Notes: generated by a model from the sequence alone, not told the origin. 64,000 nt of DNA from Pseudomonadota bacterium (GCA_018240505.1 JAFEFQ010000241.1:26497-90496); one strand, 5' to 3'. Shown: positions 1-9,721, counted from the first letter of the stretch. Numbers and translations are program-made.

Positions 1-148
<148 letters not shown>

Positions 149-190
149 CTATTTCTCCACAAAAGTAAAAGTAAACAACAAGTCTCCTTC

Positions 191-328
191 TTCCTTCTCC
201 CACCGGGAGAAGGTGCCCGAAGGGCGGATGAGGGAAAGGCATCGCAATCGACAACGTATGTCAGAAATTGCAACGCTCTTCCCTCACCCGGCGCGCTGTG
301 CGCGCCGACCTCTCCCGGAGGGAGAGGT
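191..328. repeat. Intergenic double-hairpin repeat, family A copy 1
   Basis: Two hairpins flank the element. Positions 193-213 read like CTTCTCCCACCGGGAGAAGG and 309-328 contain CTCTCCCGGAGGGAGAG. Between them are GGATGAGGG and CCCTCACCC. A second element with the same parts lies at 4016-4126. It occupies almost all of the ilvD-ilvC gap, so it would be in the operon transcript, where its stems could act as RNA processing or stability sites. That role is inference; the shared layout is read directly. Confidence 0.75.
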
Positions 329-334
329 GAAGAA

Positions 335-2011
335 TCAAATCTCCATCACGGCGCCGCGCGAAGCGGAGCCGACGCTTTTCGCATACTTCGCGAGGATGCC
401 GCGCTTGACCTTGGGCTCCGGCGCGACCCACGTCTTGCGCCGCGTCTCGAGGTCGGCGTCGGTCTCGATCACGCGGCGCTCGCCGTCGATCACGATCGTG
501 TCGCCATCGCGCAGCAGGCCGATGCCGCCGCCACGCGCCGCTTCCGGCGCGATATGGCCGACCATGAAGCCGTGCGTCGCGCCGCTGAAGCGGCCATCGG
601 TGATCAGGGCGACGTCGTCGCCGAGGCCGCGACCGACCAGCGCCGCGGTCACCGCGAGCATCTCGCGCATGCCGGGGCCACCGGCGGGACCTTCGTTGCG
701 GATCACGACCACGTCGCCGGCCTTGATCGCACCGGCCTGCACGGCCTTGAACGTGTCTTCCTCGCTCTCGAACACGCGCGCGGGACCCGAGAACTTGAGC
801 CGACCCTTGCCGGCGAGCTTGAGCACGCAGCCTTCGGGGGCGAGGTTGCCGTAGAGGATCGAGTAACCACCGCGCGGCTTGAACGCCTTCGCCACCGGCA
901 CGACGACCTGCTGGTCGGCAGGCGCGGCGGCCGCCGCGTCGACCTCCTCGAACAGGCTCTTGCCGGTCATCGTCGGCGTATCGTCGATCAGCTTCGCCGC
1001 GCGCAGTTCGCGCAACACCTGGGTCAAGCCACCCGCCGCGGTCATCTCGATCGCGGTGTACTTGCCGCCGGGCATCAGGTCGGCGATCACCGGCGTCGTC
1101 TTCGAGGCAACTTCGAAATCCTCGATCGTCAGCGGCACATCGGCCTCGCCCGCGATCGCGAGCAGGTGCAGCACGGCATTGGTCGAACCGGCCGTCGCAT
1201 TGGCGACGCGCGCGGCGTTGCGGAACGCTGTGGTGCTGAGCACGTCGCGCGGGCGCAAGCCGCGCTTGAGGTTCTCGACCGCGATCTCGCCGCAACGACG
1301 CGCGACCTCGCGCTTGTGCGGATCGGTCGCGGCGACATCGTTGAAGCCGAGTGGCGACAGGCCCAGCGTCATCAGCATCATCGACATCGTGTTCGCGGTG
1401 AACTGGCCGCCGCAGGCGCCGGCGCCGGGACAGGCCTTGCTTTCGACTTCGTGCAGGCGCGCATCGTCGATCTTGCCCGCGCCGTGCGCGCCGACCGCCT
1501 CGAACACCTGCTGGATCGTGATCGCCTTGCCGTCGAGCATGCCGTGGTCGATGCTGCCGCCGTACAGCGCGACGCCCGGAATATTGAGGCGCGCGAGCGC
1601 CATCGCGGCCGCAGGTATGGTCTTGTCGCAGCCGCAGAGCACGACCATCGCGTCGAGTGAATGGCCGTCGACCGCGAGCTCGATCGAATCGGTAATGACC
1701 TCGCGGCTGATTAGCGAGGCGCGCATGCCCGGCGTGCCCATCGCGATGCCGTCGGTCACCGCGATCGTGTTGAACTCGATCGGCGTGCCGCCGGCCGCGC
1801 GCACGCCGTCGGCGACATGCTCGGCGAGTTCGCGCAGGTTGAGGTTGCACGGCGACACGTTCGACCAGGTGTGCACGACGGCGACGAGCGGCTTGCGGAT
1901 CGCCGCCTCGTCGAGGCCAGTCGCGTACAGCATCGCTCGCGCGGGCGCGCGATCCGGACCGGACTTCATCACGTCGCTGCGCAGCTTTTCATTTCTATCG
2001 TTTGCTGACAT
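335..2011 (-). CDS. ilvD: Dihydroxy-acid dehydratase
   Basis: A 558-residue protein of normal family length. It dehydrates 2,3-dihydroxy-isovalerate or -methylvalerate to the keto acid, the third common step of valine/isoleucine synthesis. The three Fe-S cysteines are present: SPCN near residue 56, CGCDKT near 128 and [10 protein letters not shown] near 200, plus the late GRFSGATHG motif. Three in-frame starts lie close together: GTG 2023, ATG 2020 and ATG 2011. ATG 2011 (MSANDRNEK) is chosen because it gives the family-like N-terminus, but no clear Shine-Dalgarno separates them. With the earlier starts it would overlap the preceding CTERM-like gene. It is part of the leftward leu/ilv operon. 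Confidence 0.95.
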   Translation of the reverse strand: MSANDRNEKLRSDVMKSGPDRAPARAMLYATGLDEAAIRKPLVAVVHTWSNVSPCNLNLRELAEHVADGVRAAGGTPIEFNTIAVTDGIAMGTPGMRASLISREVITDSIELAVDGHSLDAMVVLCGCDKTIPAAAMALARLNIPGVALYGGSIDHGMLDGKAITIQQVFEAVGAHGAGKIDDARLHEVESKACPGAGACGGQFTANTMSMMLMTLGLSPLGFNDVAATDPHKREVARRCGEIAVENLKRGLRPRDVLSTTAFRNAARVANATAGSTNAVLHLLAIAGEADVPLTIEDFEVASKTTPVIADLMPGGKYTAIEMTAAGGLTQVLRELRAAKLIDDTPTMTGKSLFEEVDAAAAAPADQQVVVPVAKAFKPRGGYSILYGNLAPEGCVLKLAGKGRLKFSGPARVFESEEDTFKAVQAGAIKAGDVVVIRNEGPAGGPGMREMLAVTAALVGRGLGDDVALITDGRFSGATHGFMVGHIAPEAARGGGIGLLRDGDTIVIDGERRVIETDADLETRRKTWVAPEPKVKRGILAKYAKSVGSASRGAVMEI

Positions 2012-2019
2012 TTTGCCCA

Positions 2020-2772
2020 TCACTCTTTACTTGAACTCACTCTTCCACAACCAGCATGAGCGATGTTGCTCGCCACTCGGCGATGGATTCGATTCGACCG
2101 CGCAATTTTGAAACAGGATCCTTTGCTTTCAATCCGTGATCGGCTTCCAGCCCGCTGCCACGCGAGCAGAAAAATCAACAACACCATCGCCGTCATCGAA
2201 AATACGGACACGGCCGGAGCCGCCACCGCCACGGACTGTGCCGCCGATATTGTCAAGTTCGACGAACTCGTCATCGTAACGGGTCCAAGACCCGATGCCA
2301 CCGCCACGAAATTCGACAGGCCTGGACTGCATGACAAAGCATAGGCGCTGCCGAGACAGCCCACCCCCGAAAAAAACGGCGCCACATTCAGAAAAAATGT
2401 GCTGCCGGACGGACTGGTGCTTGCATAAGCAGCACAATTATTCCTTGCGGGCAAGACATAACTGCAACCAACGGCGGTAGCGCCCGAAATCGTCGTGGCG
2501 CCGATGCCGGCGATCGTGATCGTCATGCTGCCGGTGTAATAGTGGGTTCCAGAATCGATCCCTCCAACGCTGTAGACATTGCCGGTGTCGCCGATCAATA
2601 CGATCGAATACGGCGCATTGGCGAATGACTGACTGCCAACCGTACCGCTGCCCGTACCGCTGAAGCTGAAAGTTATCGGATCAGCACAGGCGGGCACTGA
2701 AAGGAGCAGCATGAAAAAAAACGCAAACGCAAGATTCGCGAACGAGCGTCCCAATTTGCCGTTTGTCTGCAT
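2020..2772 (-). CDS. Secreted protein with CTERM-like C-terminal anchor, function unknown
   Basis: A 250-residue protein. Residues 11-30 form a strong signal peptide (hydrophobic [15 protein letters not shown]). The middle is Gly/Ser/Thr-rich with a few Cys. Residues about 189-207 form one hydrophobic segment ending in WQRAGSRSR, the layout of PEP/IPTL-CTERM sorting signals, but no IPTL or PEP motif is present. About 40 basic residues follow the Arg cluster, whereas CTERM proteins normally stop there; this may mean a 3' frameshift or an atypical member. ATG 2772 has AAGGA seven bases upstream. It is inserted in sense between leuB and ilvD, and its stop reaches the ilvD start region. Nothing suggests an amino acid role. 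Confidence 0.65.
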   Translation of the reverse strand: MQTNGKLGRSFANLAFAFFFMLLLSVPACADPITFSFSGTGSGTVGSQSFANAPYSIVLIGDTGNVYSVGGIDSGTHYYTGSMTITIAGIGATTISGATAVGCSYVLPARNNCAAYASTSPSGSTFFLNVAPFFSGVGCLGSAYALSCSPGLSNFVAVASGLGPVTMTSSSNLTISAAQSVAVAAPAVSVFSMTAMVLLIFLLAWQRAGSRSRIESKGSCFKIARSNRIHRRVASNIAHAGCGRVSSSKE

Positions 2773-2914
2773 AGCCTTTTCCTTGTCAGTCAACCCCAAC
2801 CGCTACTTCGATGCCCGATCGGACTTCCGTACAGCCGCCAGCCTTTGTTCAACGCTTCCGACACGCGCAGGCAAAACGCCTTGTCGCCGGGGCCCGTCAA
2901 GTAGCAGCAGAGTT

Positions 2915-3985
2915 TCACGCCGCCTCTTTCTCAGAAATCGCCGCGAGCGCTTTCAACACCGCAGCCCCCGCTTCCGCCGTCGTCGCACTGCCGCCAAGAT
3001 CGCGCGTCAGCGTGCCCTGCTCGATCACCGCGTCGACCGCCGCTTCGATCTCGCGCGCCTCCGTTTCGAGGCCGAGCGAATAGCGCAGCAGCAGCGCCGC
3101 GGACAGGATCGTGCCGAGCGGATTCGCGAGCCCCTTGCCCGCGATGTCGGGTGCGGAGCCGTGGATCGGTTCGTACAAGCCCGCCTTGCCGTCGCCGAGC
3201 GAGGCCGAAGGCAAGAGGCCGAGCGAGCCGGCCAGCGCCGCGGCTTCGTCGGTGAGGATGTCGCCGAACAGGTTCTCGGTGACGATCACGTCGTAGGCCG
3301 ACGGGCGCGTCAGCAGCAGCATCGCCATCGAATCGACGAGCTGATGCTCGAGCTTCACGTCGGGATAATCTTTCGCCACGCGTTCGACGGTCGAGCGCCA
3401 CAGGCGCGAGGTCTCGAGCACGTTGGCCTTGTCGACGTGGGTGAGATGCTTGCCGCGGCCGCGCGCGAACTCGAACGCGCGGCGCGTGGCGCGCTCGATC
3501 TCGGCGACGGTGTACTTGCACTCGTCGGTCGCCGTGTCGGCCGTGCGCGTCTTCGCGCCGAAGTAGGCGCCGCCGGTCAATTCGCGCACGAACAGCAGGT
3601 CGACGTTCTGCAGCTTCTCGTTCTTCAGCGGCGAGAGATTCGCGAGCTTCGCATGCACGCGCACGGGGCGCAGGTTCGCGTAGACGCCGAGCGTCGCGCG
3701 CAGCGCAAGCAGGCCCTGCTCCGGCCGCACCTTCGCATTCGGATTGGACCACTTCGGGCCGCCGACCGCGCCGAGCAGGACGGCATCGGCGGACTTGCAC
3801 GAGGCGACCGTCGCGGGCGGCAGCGGATCGCCATGCGCGTCGATCGCCGCGCCGCCGATCAGTTGCGTGTCGAAGGCGAAATCGTGGCCGTGCTTCGTCG
3901 CCACGGCTTTCAGTACTTCGACTGCGGAGGCGACGACTTCGGGACCGATGCCATCGCCCGGCAACAGGGTGATTTTTGCTTTCAT
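2915..3985 (-). CDS. leuB: 3-isopropylmalate dehydrogenase
   Basis: A 356-residue protein that oxidatively decarboxylates 3-isopropylmalate to 2-oxoisocaproate with NAD in leucine synthesis. It starts [17 protein letters not shown], the isocitrate/isopropylmalate dehydrogenase opening. It carries the signature [19 protein letters not shown] and the NAD-binding [10 protein letters not shown] region. Length is normal for the family. It lies downstream of leuD, from which family A repeat copy 2 separates it, and upstream of the CTERM-like gene in the same operon. Confidence 0.97.
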   Translation of the reverse strand: MKAKITLLPGDGIGPEVVASAVEVLKAVATKHGHDFAFDTQLIGGAAIDAHGDPLPPATVASCKSADAVLLGAVGGPKWSNPNAKVRPEQGLLALRATLGVYANLRPVRVHAKLANLSPLKNEKLQNVDLLFVRELTGGAYFGAKTRTADTATDECKYTVAEIERATRRAFEFARGRGKHLTHVDKANVLETSRLWRSTVERVAKDYPDVKLEHQLVDSMAMLLLTRPSAYDVIVTENLFGDILTDEAAALAGSLGLLPSASLGDGKAGLYEPIHGSAPDIAGKGLANPLGTILSAALLLRYSLGLETEAREIEAAVDAVIEQGTLTRDLGGSATTAEAGAAVLKALAAISEKEAA

Positions 3986-4015
3986 TCTTTATCCACTATT
4001 CCTTTGTCTTGAGCC

Positions 4016-4126
4016 GCTCTCCCACCGGGAGAGGGGTTGGGGTGAGGGTTCGGATTTCCTTCGACGCAACACCAATACCGGACCCTCATCCGGCGCTTTG
4101 CGCCACCTTCTCCCGGCGGGAGAAGG
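4016..4126. repeat. Intergenic double-hairpin repeat, family A copy 2
   Basis: This has the same architecture as 191-328. The hairpin CTCTCCCACCGGGAGAG (from 4017) is followed by GGTTGGGGTGAGGG. Then come CCCTCATCCGGCG and a closing hairpin CCTTCTCCCGGCGGGAGAAGG that ends at 4126. It fills the leuD-leuB gap within the operon. Such modules are known from many proteobacterial genomes as dispersed non-coding repeats; here the two copies only 4 kb apart are the direct evidence. Confidence 0.75.
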
Positions 4127-4132
4127 AAAAAG

Positions 4133-4711
4133 CTATGCGGCTCGTGCCTGCTCGAACGCCGCAATCTGCGCCTCGTGTTGCAGCAGGAAGCCGAGTTGGT
4201 CGACGCCGGCGAGCAGGCAGTGCTTGGCGAACGGCTCAAGCGGGAATTCGATCTTGCGACCGTCCGGCAACGCGATCGTCTGCGCCGCGATATCGACGTT
4301 CAGTTCGATACCTGGATGTTCGAGCAAGTACTGGTGGTCGGCATCGGCCAGTACGACCGCGAGCAAGCCGTTCTTCAGCGCGTTGCCGCGGAAGATGTCG
4401 GCGATCTCGTTCGAGAACACCGCGCGGATGCCGAAGTCGGTCAGCGCCCACGGCGCGTGTTCGCGCGAGGAACCGCAGCCGAAGTTGCGGCCTGCGACAA
4501 GGATTTCGCAGCCGCGCGCTTCGGCCTTGTTCAGCGCGAAATCGGGGTTCTCGCTGCCGTCGGCGCGATAGCGCCAGTCGTTGAACAGCGACTTGCCGAG
4601 GCCGGTGCGCTCGGTGGTGGTGAGAAAGCGCGCCGGAATGATGCGGTCGGTATCGATGTTCTCGAACGGCAGCACGGCGGTGCGCGAATGGATGTGGGTC
4701 AGCGATTTCAT
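4133..4711 (-). CDS. leuD: 3-isopropylmalate dehydratase small subunit
   Basis: A 192-residue small subunit of isopropylmalate isomerase, which pairs with LeuC to convert 2- to 3-isopropylmalate. It shows the N-terminal [15 protein letters not shown] and the swivel-domain motif [16 protein letters not shown]. The ATG at 4711 overlaps the leuC stop by four bases (ATGA), so translation of the two subunits is coupled. Length is normal. Confidence 0.97.
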   Translation of the reverse strand: MKSLTHIHSRTAVLPFENIDTDRIIPARFLTTTERTGLGKSLFNDWRYRADGSENPDFALNKAEARGCEILVAGRNFGCGSSREHAPWALTDFGIRAVFSNEIADIFRGNALKNGLLAVVLADADHQYLLEHPGIELNVDIAAQTIALPDGRKIEFPLEPFAKHCLLAGVDQLGFLLQHEAQIAAFEQARAA

Positions 4712-6114
4712 GCGGCTTCGGAAATGTATCGGGAAGGATCGGCCACGACGCCGGCGATCGCCGACGCGGCCGCGACGAGCGGGCTGGCGAGCACGGTGCG
4801 CACGCCCGGCCCCTGACGGCCCTCGAAATTGCGGTTGCTGGTCGAGACGACGAGCTGGCCCGGCTTGCCGATGTCGCCGTTCATGCCCAGGCACATCGAG
4901 CAGCCCGGCTCGCGCCACTCGGCGCCGGCCGCGCGGAAGACCTCGTGCAGGCCTTCCTTCTCCGCCTCGCGCTTGACCTGCTCGGAGCCGGGCACGACGA
5001 GCATGCGCACGCCGTCGGCGACCTTGTGTCCGCGCAGCACGCTCGCGGTGGCGCGCAGATCGGACAGGCGGCCGTTCGTGCAGCTGCCGACGAAAACAAT
5101 GTCGACCCGGGTGCCGGCGAGCTGGTGACCCGCTTCAAGTTTCATGTAGTCGAGTGCGCGCTGCTCGAGCGCATCCTTGGCCTTCGGCACCGGCGCATCG
5201 AGCGCGATCACCATGCCCGGATTGGTGCCGTAGGTGACGCTCGGTTTGATCGCGGCGGCGTCGATCACGACTTCGCGGTCGAACACGGCGCCGGGATCGC
5301 TCCTGAATTCGCTCCAGCGTCGCACCGCGGCGTCCCAGTCGGCGCCCTTCGGCACGCGCTCGCGCCCGCGCAGGAACTCGAACGTGGTCGCGTCGGCGGC
5401 GATCAGGCCGGCCTTGGCGCCGGCCTCGATCGACATGTTGCACACGGTCATGCGCTCTTCCATCGTCAGCGCCTCGATCGCGCTGCCGCGGTACTCGATG
5501 ACCTGGCCGGTGCCGCCGTTCATGCCGATCCTGCCGATGATGTGCAGGATCAGGTCCTTCGCGGTGACGCCCTTGCCGAGCTTGCCGTTGACCGTGATCG
5601 CGAGCGATTTCGGCTTGCGCTGCAAGAGGCACTGCGTCGCGAGCACGTGGCCGACCTCGGTCGTGCCGATGCCGAACGCGAGCGCGCCGAACGCGCCGTG
5701 CGTGGACGTGTGGCTGTCGCCGCAGACGATGGTCATGCCGGGCTGGGTCGCGCCGAGTTCCGGCCCCATCACGTGCACGATGCCGCGGTTGGAACTGTTC
5801 CAGCCGTACAGCTCGATGCCGAACTCCTTCGTGTTCGCTTCGAGTGCGGCGACCTGCGCTTCGGTCGCCTTGTCGAGGTACGGGCGCTTGCCGTTCGCGT
5901 CGGGCGGCAGGGTCGGGGTCGAGTGATCCATCGTCGCGACGATGCGCTCGGGACGCCGCACCTTGAGCCCGCGGCTGCGCAGCTCCGCAAACGCCTGCGG
6001 CGAGGTGACTTCGTGCACCAGGTGCAGGTCGATGTAGAGGATCGCCGGCGTCGCCGCGGTTTCCGCGGCGACCTGGTGCGCATCCCAGATTTTGTCTAGC
6101 AGAGTTTTAGCCAT
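4708..6114 (-). CDS. leuC: 3-isopropylmalate dehydratase large subunit
   Basis: A 468-residue aconitase-family large subunit. The Fe-S ligands are visible as GSCTNGR and the CxxC in [11 protein letters not shown]. The N-terminus [13 protein letters not shown] is typical of LeuC, so ATG 6114 is chosen over upstream in-frame codons. The stop overlaps the leuD start. It forms the [4Fe-4S] isomerase with LeuD. The 134-base gap to ilvE holds a REP-like palindrome (6157-6231). Confidence 0.97.
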   Translation of the reverse strand: MAKTLLDKIWDAHQVAAETAATPAILYIDLHLVHEVTSPQAFAELRSRGLKVRRPERIVATMDHSTPTLPPDANGKRPYLDKATEAQVAALEANTKEFGIELYGWNSSNRGIVHVMGPELGATQPGMTIVCGDSHTSTHGAFGALAFGIGTTEVGHVLATQCLLQRKPKSLAITVNGKLGKGVTAKDLILHIIGRIGMNGGTGQVIEYRGSAIEALTMEERMTVCNMSIEAGAKAGLIAADATTFEFLRGRERVPKGADWDAAVRRWSEFRSDPGAVFDREVVIDAAAIKPSVTYGTNPGMVIALDAPVPKAKDALEQRALDYMKLEAGHQLAGTRVDIVFVGSCTNGRLSDLRATASVLRGHKVADGVRMLVVPGSEQVKREAEKEGLHEVFRAAGAEWREPGCSMCLGMNGDIGKPGQLVVSTSNRNFEGRQGPGVRTVLASPLVAAASAIAGVVADPSRYISEAA

Positions 6115-6156
6115 CGCTATTACCAAAGAAATTCTTGTCGCGAGTACCGGCTTCGT

Positions 6157-6231
6157 AGGGGCGCGATTCATCGCGCCCGGCATTCCCGTGAATCAAAAGC
6201 GCGGGTTCGATGATTCGAACCCCTACGTCGC
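6157..6231. repeat. REP-like inverted repeat, family B copy 1
   Basis: CGTAGGGGCGCGATTCATCG followed by CGCCC begins at 6156. A partly matching inverted arm ending GAACCCCTACG closes near 6231, giving outer arms GTAGGGG/CCCCTAC. The GGGCGCGATgaATCGCGCCC core recurs in inverse orientation at about 45665-45690, so this is a dispersed element and not a gene-specific site. It lies in the ilvE-leuC gap. Confidence 0.7.
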
Positions 6232-6248
6232 CACACTCGACTTTTCCT

Positions 6249-7190
6249 TCAAGCGGCCGCTTTCTTCTGGTCCGCGGACACCGGCGTCAGCCAGCCCCAC
6301 TCGTCCTTCGTCGTGCCGTCGAACAGGCCGAAGAACGCCTTCTGCAGCGCCTTCGTGATCGGGCCCGGCTTGCCCTCGCCGACCGGCTTGCGGTCCACGG
6401 AACGCACCGGTGTGATTTCCGCCGCGGTGCCGACCATGAACACTTCATCGGCCGTGTACAGCGCCTCGCGCGGCAGATCGCGTTCGATCACCTCGTAACC
6501 GAGCTTGCCGGCGAGCGTGATCACCGTGTCGCGCGTGATGCCGGCGAGGATGCTCGCGCTCGTCGACGGCGTCGTGATCTTGCCGTTGCGGATGATGAAC
6601 AGGTTCTCGCCCGCGCCTTCGCTGAGCAGGCCGTTGTAGCCGAGCGCGATACCCTCGTGGTAGCCGTGGCGCTTGGCCTCGAAGCCGATCAACTGCGAGG
6701 AGAGATAGTTGCCGCCGGCCTTGGCCCACGACGGGAACGTGTTCGGCGCGGCGCGGTGCCACGAGGACACGCAGACGTCGGCGCCCTTCTCGATTGCGTC
6801 GCCGAGATAGGCGCCCCACTCCATCGCGATGATGCAGACGTCGACGCTCGAGCCTTCCTTCGGCATCACACCGAGCGGACCGGCGCCACGGAACACGAGC
6901 GGACGCAGATACGCCGACTTCATCTTGTTCGCGGCGACGACTTCGCTGTTCGCGGCGATGATCTGCTCGAACGTGTAGGGAACTTCGATCTCGTAGATCT
7001 TGGCCGACTCGAACAGGCGGCGCGTGTGGTCGGCGAGGCGGAAGTGCTGCGCGCCCTGCGGCGTCGCATAGACGCGCTGCCCTTCGAACACGGAACTGCC
7101 GTAGTGCAGCGCGTGCGCGGTGACGTGCACGGTCGCCTCGTTCCAGGGCTTGAGCTTGCCGTTGTGCCAGATGAACTCTGTGTTTGCCAT
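6249..7190 (-). CDS. ilvE: Branched-chain amino acid aminotransferase
   Basis: A 313-residue fold-type IV PLP enzyme that transfers the amino group from glutamate to the three branched-chain keto acids. The N-terminus FIWHNGKLKPWNEATVHV, the PLP lysine region FEAKRHGYHEGIAL and GLLSEGAGENLFIIRNG are typical. AGGA lies six bases before ATG 7190. Its place between leuA and leuC makes one transcript for the shared last step and the leucine branch. Confidence 0.96.
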   Translation of the reverse strand: MANTEFIWHNGKLKPWNEATVHVTAHALHYGSSVFEGQRVYATPQGAQHFRLADHTRRLFESAKIYEIEVPYTFEQIIAANSEVVAANKMKSAYLRPLVFRGAGPLGVMPKEGSSVDVCIIAMEWGAYLGDAIEKGADVCVSSWHRAAPNTFPSWAKAGGNYLSSQLIGFEAKRHGYHEGIALGYNGLLSEGAGENLFIIRNGKITTPSTSASILAGITRDTVITLAGKLGYEVIERDLPREALYTADEVFMVGTAAEITPVRSVDRKPVGEGKPGPITKALQKAFFGLFDGTTKDEWGWLTPVSADQKKAAA

Positions 7191-7312
7191 GTTGGTTCCT
7201 TTTTGCAGTTCCTGAAGCGGTTTGGATACGGATTGACGGGGTCGAGCGAAACGCCTCGCCGTAGGTGAATTCTACGTCCTATCCCTTCCGCGCCGCGCCG
7301 AAAACCTTGGTT

Positions 7313-8899
7313 TCACGCCAATTTCGCCACCAGCGGCAGCGCCTGGCCGAGCCTGATGCGTTCAATGCGGTTGACCACCTCGAGCGCGGCGAACGCGGTG
7401 GCCTCGACGATATCGGTCGAGACGCCGCGGCCGATCAGCTCGCGCCCGCCGTGATTGACCGTCAGCGTCGCGCGGCCCTGCGCGTCGGCGCCGTAGCTCA
7501 GCGAGCGGATCTGGAAGTCGGCGATGTCGAGCGGCGTGCCGGTCGCGCGCTCGATCGCGCGCAGCATCGCGTGAACGGGACCGTCGCCGAGCGAACCTTC
7601 AGTCTCGCCCACGCAGCGCCCGTCCTCGTGGCGCAGGCGCACCGAGGCCGAGGCGCCGCCGCCGAGATGCGAAGTGACGTGCATCTGTTCCAGCATCCAC
7701 GGACCCAGCGCGGCCGGGTCCTGGCCGAGCACGAGCGCGTCGAGATCGCTGTCGAACACTTCCTTCTTCTTGTCGGCCAGCGCCTTGAAGCGCGGAAAAA
7801 TCTCCTCGACCTGCGCATCGTCGATTTCGTAACCGAGCGATTTCAGGCGGTCACGCAACGCATGCTTGCCCGAATGCTTGCCGAGCACGAGCTGGGTCTT
7901 TTCCACGCCCACGTCCTCGGGGCGCATGATCTCGTAGGTCTCGCGGTTCTTCAGCATGCCGTGCTGGTGGATGCCCGACTCGTGCGCGAACGCGTTCTCG
8001 CCGACGATCGCCTTGTTGCGCGGGATCGTCGAGCCGGTGACGTTGGCGAGCAGACGCGCGGTCGGATACAGCAGTTGCGTGCGGATGCCGGTCTCGACGT
8101 TGAACTTGTCGGCGCGAGTGCGCAACGCCATGACGATTTCCTCGAGCGCCGCATTGCCCGCGCGCTCACCGATGCCGTTGATCGTGCATTCGACCTGACG
8201 CGCGCCGGCGGCCACGGCGGCGACGCTGTTGGCCACGCCGAGGCCGAGATCGTTGTGGCAATGCGAGCTCAGGATCACCTTGTCGATGCCGCGCACCTCG
8301 CGCTTCAGGCGCGAGAACAGAGAAAAGATTTCCTCCGGCGTCGTGTAGCCGACCGTGTCGGGCACGTTCACCGTCGTCGCGCCGGCCTCGATCATCGTCG
8401 ACAGCACCTCGATCAGGAATTCGGGCTCGGTGCGGATCGCGTCCTCGGCCGAGAATTCGACGTCATCGCAGTACTGGCGCGCGTGGCGGATCGCCTTGAT
8501 GCCGGTCTCGATCACCTGTTCGCGGCTCATGTTGAGCTTGTGCCGGCGATGCAGCGGGCTGGTCGCGAGGAAGATGTGGATGCGCTTTTTCTGCGCCGGT
8601 TCCAGCGCGCGCACGCAGGCGTCGATGTCGCCGATCTGCGCCCGTGCCAGGCCGGCGATCACCGGCCCGCGCAACTCCTTGGCGATCGCATGCACCGCCT
8701 CGAAATCGCCTTCGGAAGCCTGTGGAAAACCCGCTTCGAGCACGTCGACGCCGAGCTCGGCCAGTGCGTGCGCCATGTGCAGCTTCTGCGGCCGGCTCAT
8801 CGAAAAGCCGGGCGACTGTTCGCCGTCGCGCAGCGTGGTGTCGAAGATGCGCACGTGTTCGCGCGCGGGTACTACGGCAGCATCATTCGTCTTGTTCAT
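7313..8899 (-). CDS. leuA: 2-isopropylmalate synthase
   Basis: A 528-residue enzyme, the long form with a C-terminal leucine-binding regulatory domain. It condenses acetyl-CoA and 2-oxoisovalerate at the first committed step of leucine synthesis. Motifs are [16 protein letters not shown] near the N-terminus, the metal HxH in [14 protein letters not shown] and [19 protein letters not shown] lies seven bases before ATG 8899. It is the first structural gene of the operon and is preceded by the attenuator at 8987-9174, so leucine should control it both by feedback on the protein and by attenuation. Confidence 0.97.
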   Translation of the reverse strand: MNKTNDAAVVPAREHVRIFDTTLRDGEQSPGFSMSRPQKLHMAHALAELGVDVLEAGFPQASEGDFEAVHAIAKELRGPVIAGLARAQIGDIDACVRALEPAQKKRIHIFLATSPLHRRHKLNMSREQVIETGIKAIRHARQYCDDVEFSAEDAIRTEPEFLIEVLSTMIEAGATTVNVPDTVGYTTPEEIFSLFSRLKREVRGIDKVILSSHCHNDLGLGVANSVAAVAAGARQVECTINGIGERAGNAALEEIVMALRTRADKFNVETGIRTQLLYPTARLLANVTGSTIPRNKAIVGENAFAHESGIHQHGMLKNRETYEIMRPEDVGVEKTQLVLGKHSGKHALRDRLKSLGYEIDDAQVEEIFPRFKALADKKKEVFDSDLDALVLGQDPAALGPWMLEQMHVTSHLGGGASASVRLRHEDGRCVGETEGSLGDGPVHAMLRAIERATGTPLDIADFQIRSLSYGADAQGRATLTVNHGGRELIGRGVSTDIVEATAFAALEVVNRIERIRLGQALPLVAKLA

Positions 8900-8986
8900 C
8901 GCTGTGCCCTCAAAACCATTCGTTGGGAACTTCCGCGCCGCGCGCGGTTTGTTGCAATCGAAACTTTTTTTGCCGCCTGAAACGAC

Positions 8987-9018
8987 AAACCCCGCACTCG
9001 TCGCCGGGTGCGGGGTTT
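8987..9018 (-). terminator. leu/ilv attenuator terminator (segments 3 and 4)
   Basis: On the minus strand an 11-bp perfect stem, AAACCCCGCAC / GTGCGGGGTTT, encloses a 10-base loop and is followed by a moderate U tract (UUUGUCGUUU). It sits between the leader peptide and leuA. Segment 3 can instead pair with segment 2 (9057-9066), which would remove this terminator. The structure is seen by base pairing; regulation is inferred from the layout of classical leu/ilv attenuators. Confidence 0.85.
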
Positions 9019-9074
9019 TGGATTCTTCGCCTGGTTCTGCTGCTCAGACGCGCCCTAACCCGCACCTCCGGTGC
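9005..9074 (-). promoter_or_regulatory. Antiterminator and pause hairpins of the leu/ilv attenuator
   Basis: Segment 1 and segment 2 form GCACC-GGA-GGTGC at 9062-9074. Segment 2 (GGTGCGGGTT, 9057-9066) can also pair with segment 3 (AACCCCGCACC within 9005-9019) over eight consecutive base pairs plus two beyond a bulged C. Segment 2 includes the leader stop codon, so a ribosome reaching the stop would mask it and favour the terminator. A ribosome stalled at the Leu/Val/Ile codons upstream would leave it free for antitermination. Confidence 0.8.
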
Positions 9075-9174
9075 TAATAAGTACAAGGGCAAGAAGAAGG
9101 AGCGCGCCACGCACGCGAACAGCCTGAACGAGAAGGCTGGAAGCGAAATAGCGCTGGCTGCTGCGTTGCGTCAT
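9055..9174 (-). CDS. Branched-chain amino acid leader peptide
   Basis: A 39-residue open reading frame between a promoter and the attenuator, containing the run LLLLALVLI at residues 25-32 just before the stop at 9055. Seven of its nine regulatory codons are CTT, GTA or ATT, which are rare beside CTG/CTC/GTC/ATC in the surrounding genes and would sharpen ribosome stalling. ATG 9174 lacks a clear Shine-Dalgarno and lies at about the expected transcription start. An in-frame GTG at 9114 with AGG upstream would give a 19-residue peptide with the same control region. It serves cis regulation of leuA and the genes downstream. Confidence 0.85.
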   Translation of the reverse strand: MTQRSSQRYFASSLLVQAVRVRGALLLLALVLISTGGAG

Positions 9175-9180
9175 ATTGCA

Positions 9181-9209
9181 AACGTAAACGATGCCCGCAT
9201 GCCTGTCAA
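9181..9209 (-). promoter_or_regulatory. Promoter of the leu/ilv operon
   Basis: On the minus strand a perfect -35 TTGACA (9204-9209) lies exactly 17 bases from TACGTT (9181-9186), a three-of-six match at the -10. The predicted start falls about at the leader ATG (9174), so the leader may be translated from a leaderless or nearly leaderless mRNA, or from the internal GTG. The rest of 9210-9357 shows no gene. Confidence 0.6.
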
Positions 9210-9357
9210 CACCTGCGGACAAAGAAATTTCATGGCCCGCGAAATATACGCCGGCGAATGGACGGACTGCGCCCGGATTTCTTTACGTCTAGACGGATGG
9301 ATGTCCAAATGAAACCTTCGCGTCCGCGCACCGGGCCCGCCGTTCGGCCTGCGTCAA

Positions 9358-9384
9358 CGAAAAAGCCCGCCATGCGGCGGGCTT
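9358..9384 (-). terminator. Intrinsic terminator of the cold-shock gene
   Basis: On the minus strand AAGCCCGCC-GCAT-GGCGGGCTT is a 9-bp perfect stem followed directly by TTTTT. It lies 22 bases beyond the stop of the cold-shock gene and isolates it from the leu/ilv promoter downstream. Confidence 0.9.
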
Positions 9385-9406
9385 GATCGCAACGTCTCAC
9401 TGGCAC

Positions 9407-9613
9407 TCACTTGACCGGGTGTACCGCCGCGGCCTGCGAGCCCTTCGGACCCTCTATGACTTCGAAACTGACCTTCTGACCCTGCTGCAGACTACGGAAG
9501 CCCTGGGTGTTGATCGCCGAATAGTGCACGAACACGTCCTCGCCGCCGTCTTCGGGCGCAATGAACCCAAACCCCTTGGCATCGTTGAACCACTTCACAG
9601 TACCGGTACGCAT
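9407..9613 (-). CDS. Cold-shock domain protein
   Basis: A 68-residue single cold-shock domain, an OB-fold single-stranded nucleic-acid chaperone. RNP1 (KGFGFI) and RNP2 (DVFVHY) are intact, and it begins [12 protein letters not shown] as CspA-type proteins do. It is monocistronic, with its own terminator and a probable promoter about 80 bases upstream that leaves a fairly long 5' leader, as is usual for csp genes. Which csp paralogue it is cannot be told. Confidence 0.95.
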   Translation of the reverse strand: MRTGTVKWFNDAKGFGFIAPEDGGEDVFVHYSAINTQGFRSLQQGQKVSFEVIEGPKGSQAAAVHPVK

Positions 9614-9690
9614 TTAACGACCTCGTCGAATAGGACCAGTGCCGGCACCTGCCGCCATGTTTCCCCACGGCACAGACCCGGCACAACGAA

Positions 9691-9721
9691 AGTATAACGC
9701 TGAATTAACAAAATTTTGCAA
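9691..9721 (-). promoter_or_regulatory. Probable promoter of the cold-shock gene
   Basis: On the minus strand a -10 TATACT (9691-9696) stands in a locally AT-rich stretch. TTGCAA (9716-9721) is 19 bases upstream, longer than the ideal spacer. Transcription would begin near 9684, leaving an mRNA leader of about 70 bases before the csp start codon. Confidence 0.5.

Noticed and set aside
8910..9110. A 66-codon minus-strand frame with LPLYLLAP, considered first as the leuA leader peptide
   Set aside because: It runs through the terminator to leuA and its stop does not lie next to segment 2. The +1 frame at 9055-9174 has the correct Leu/Val/Ile run, stop position and stems.
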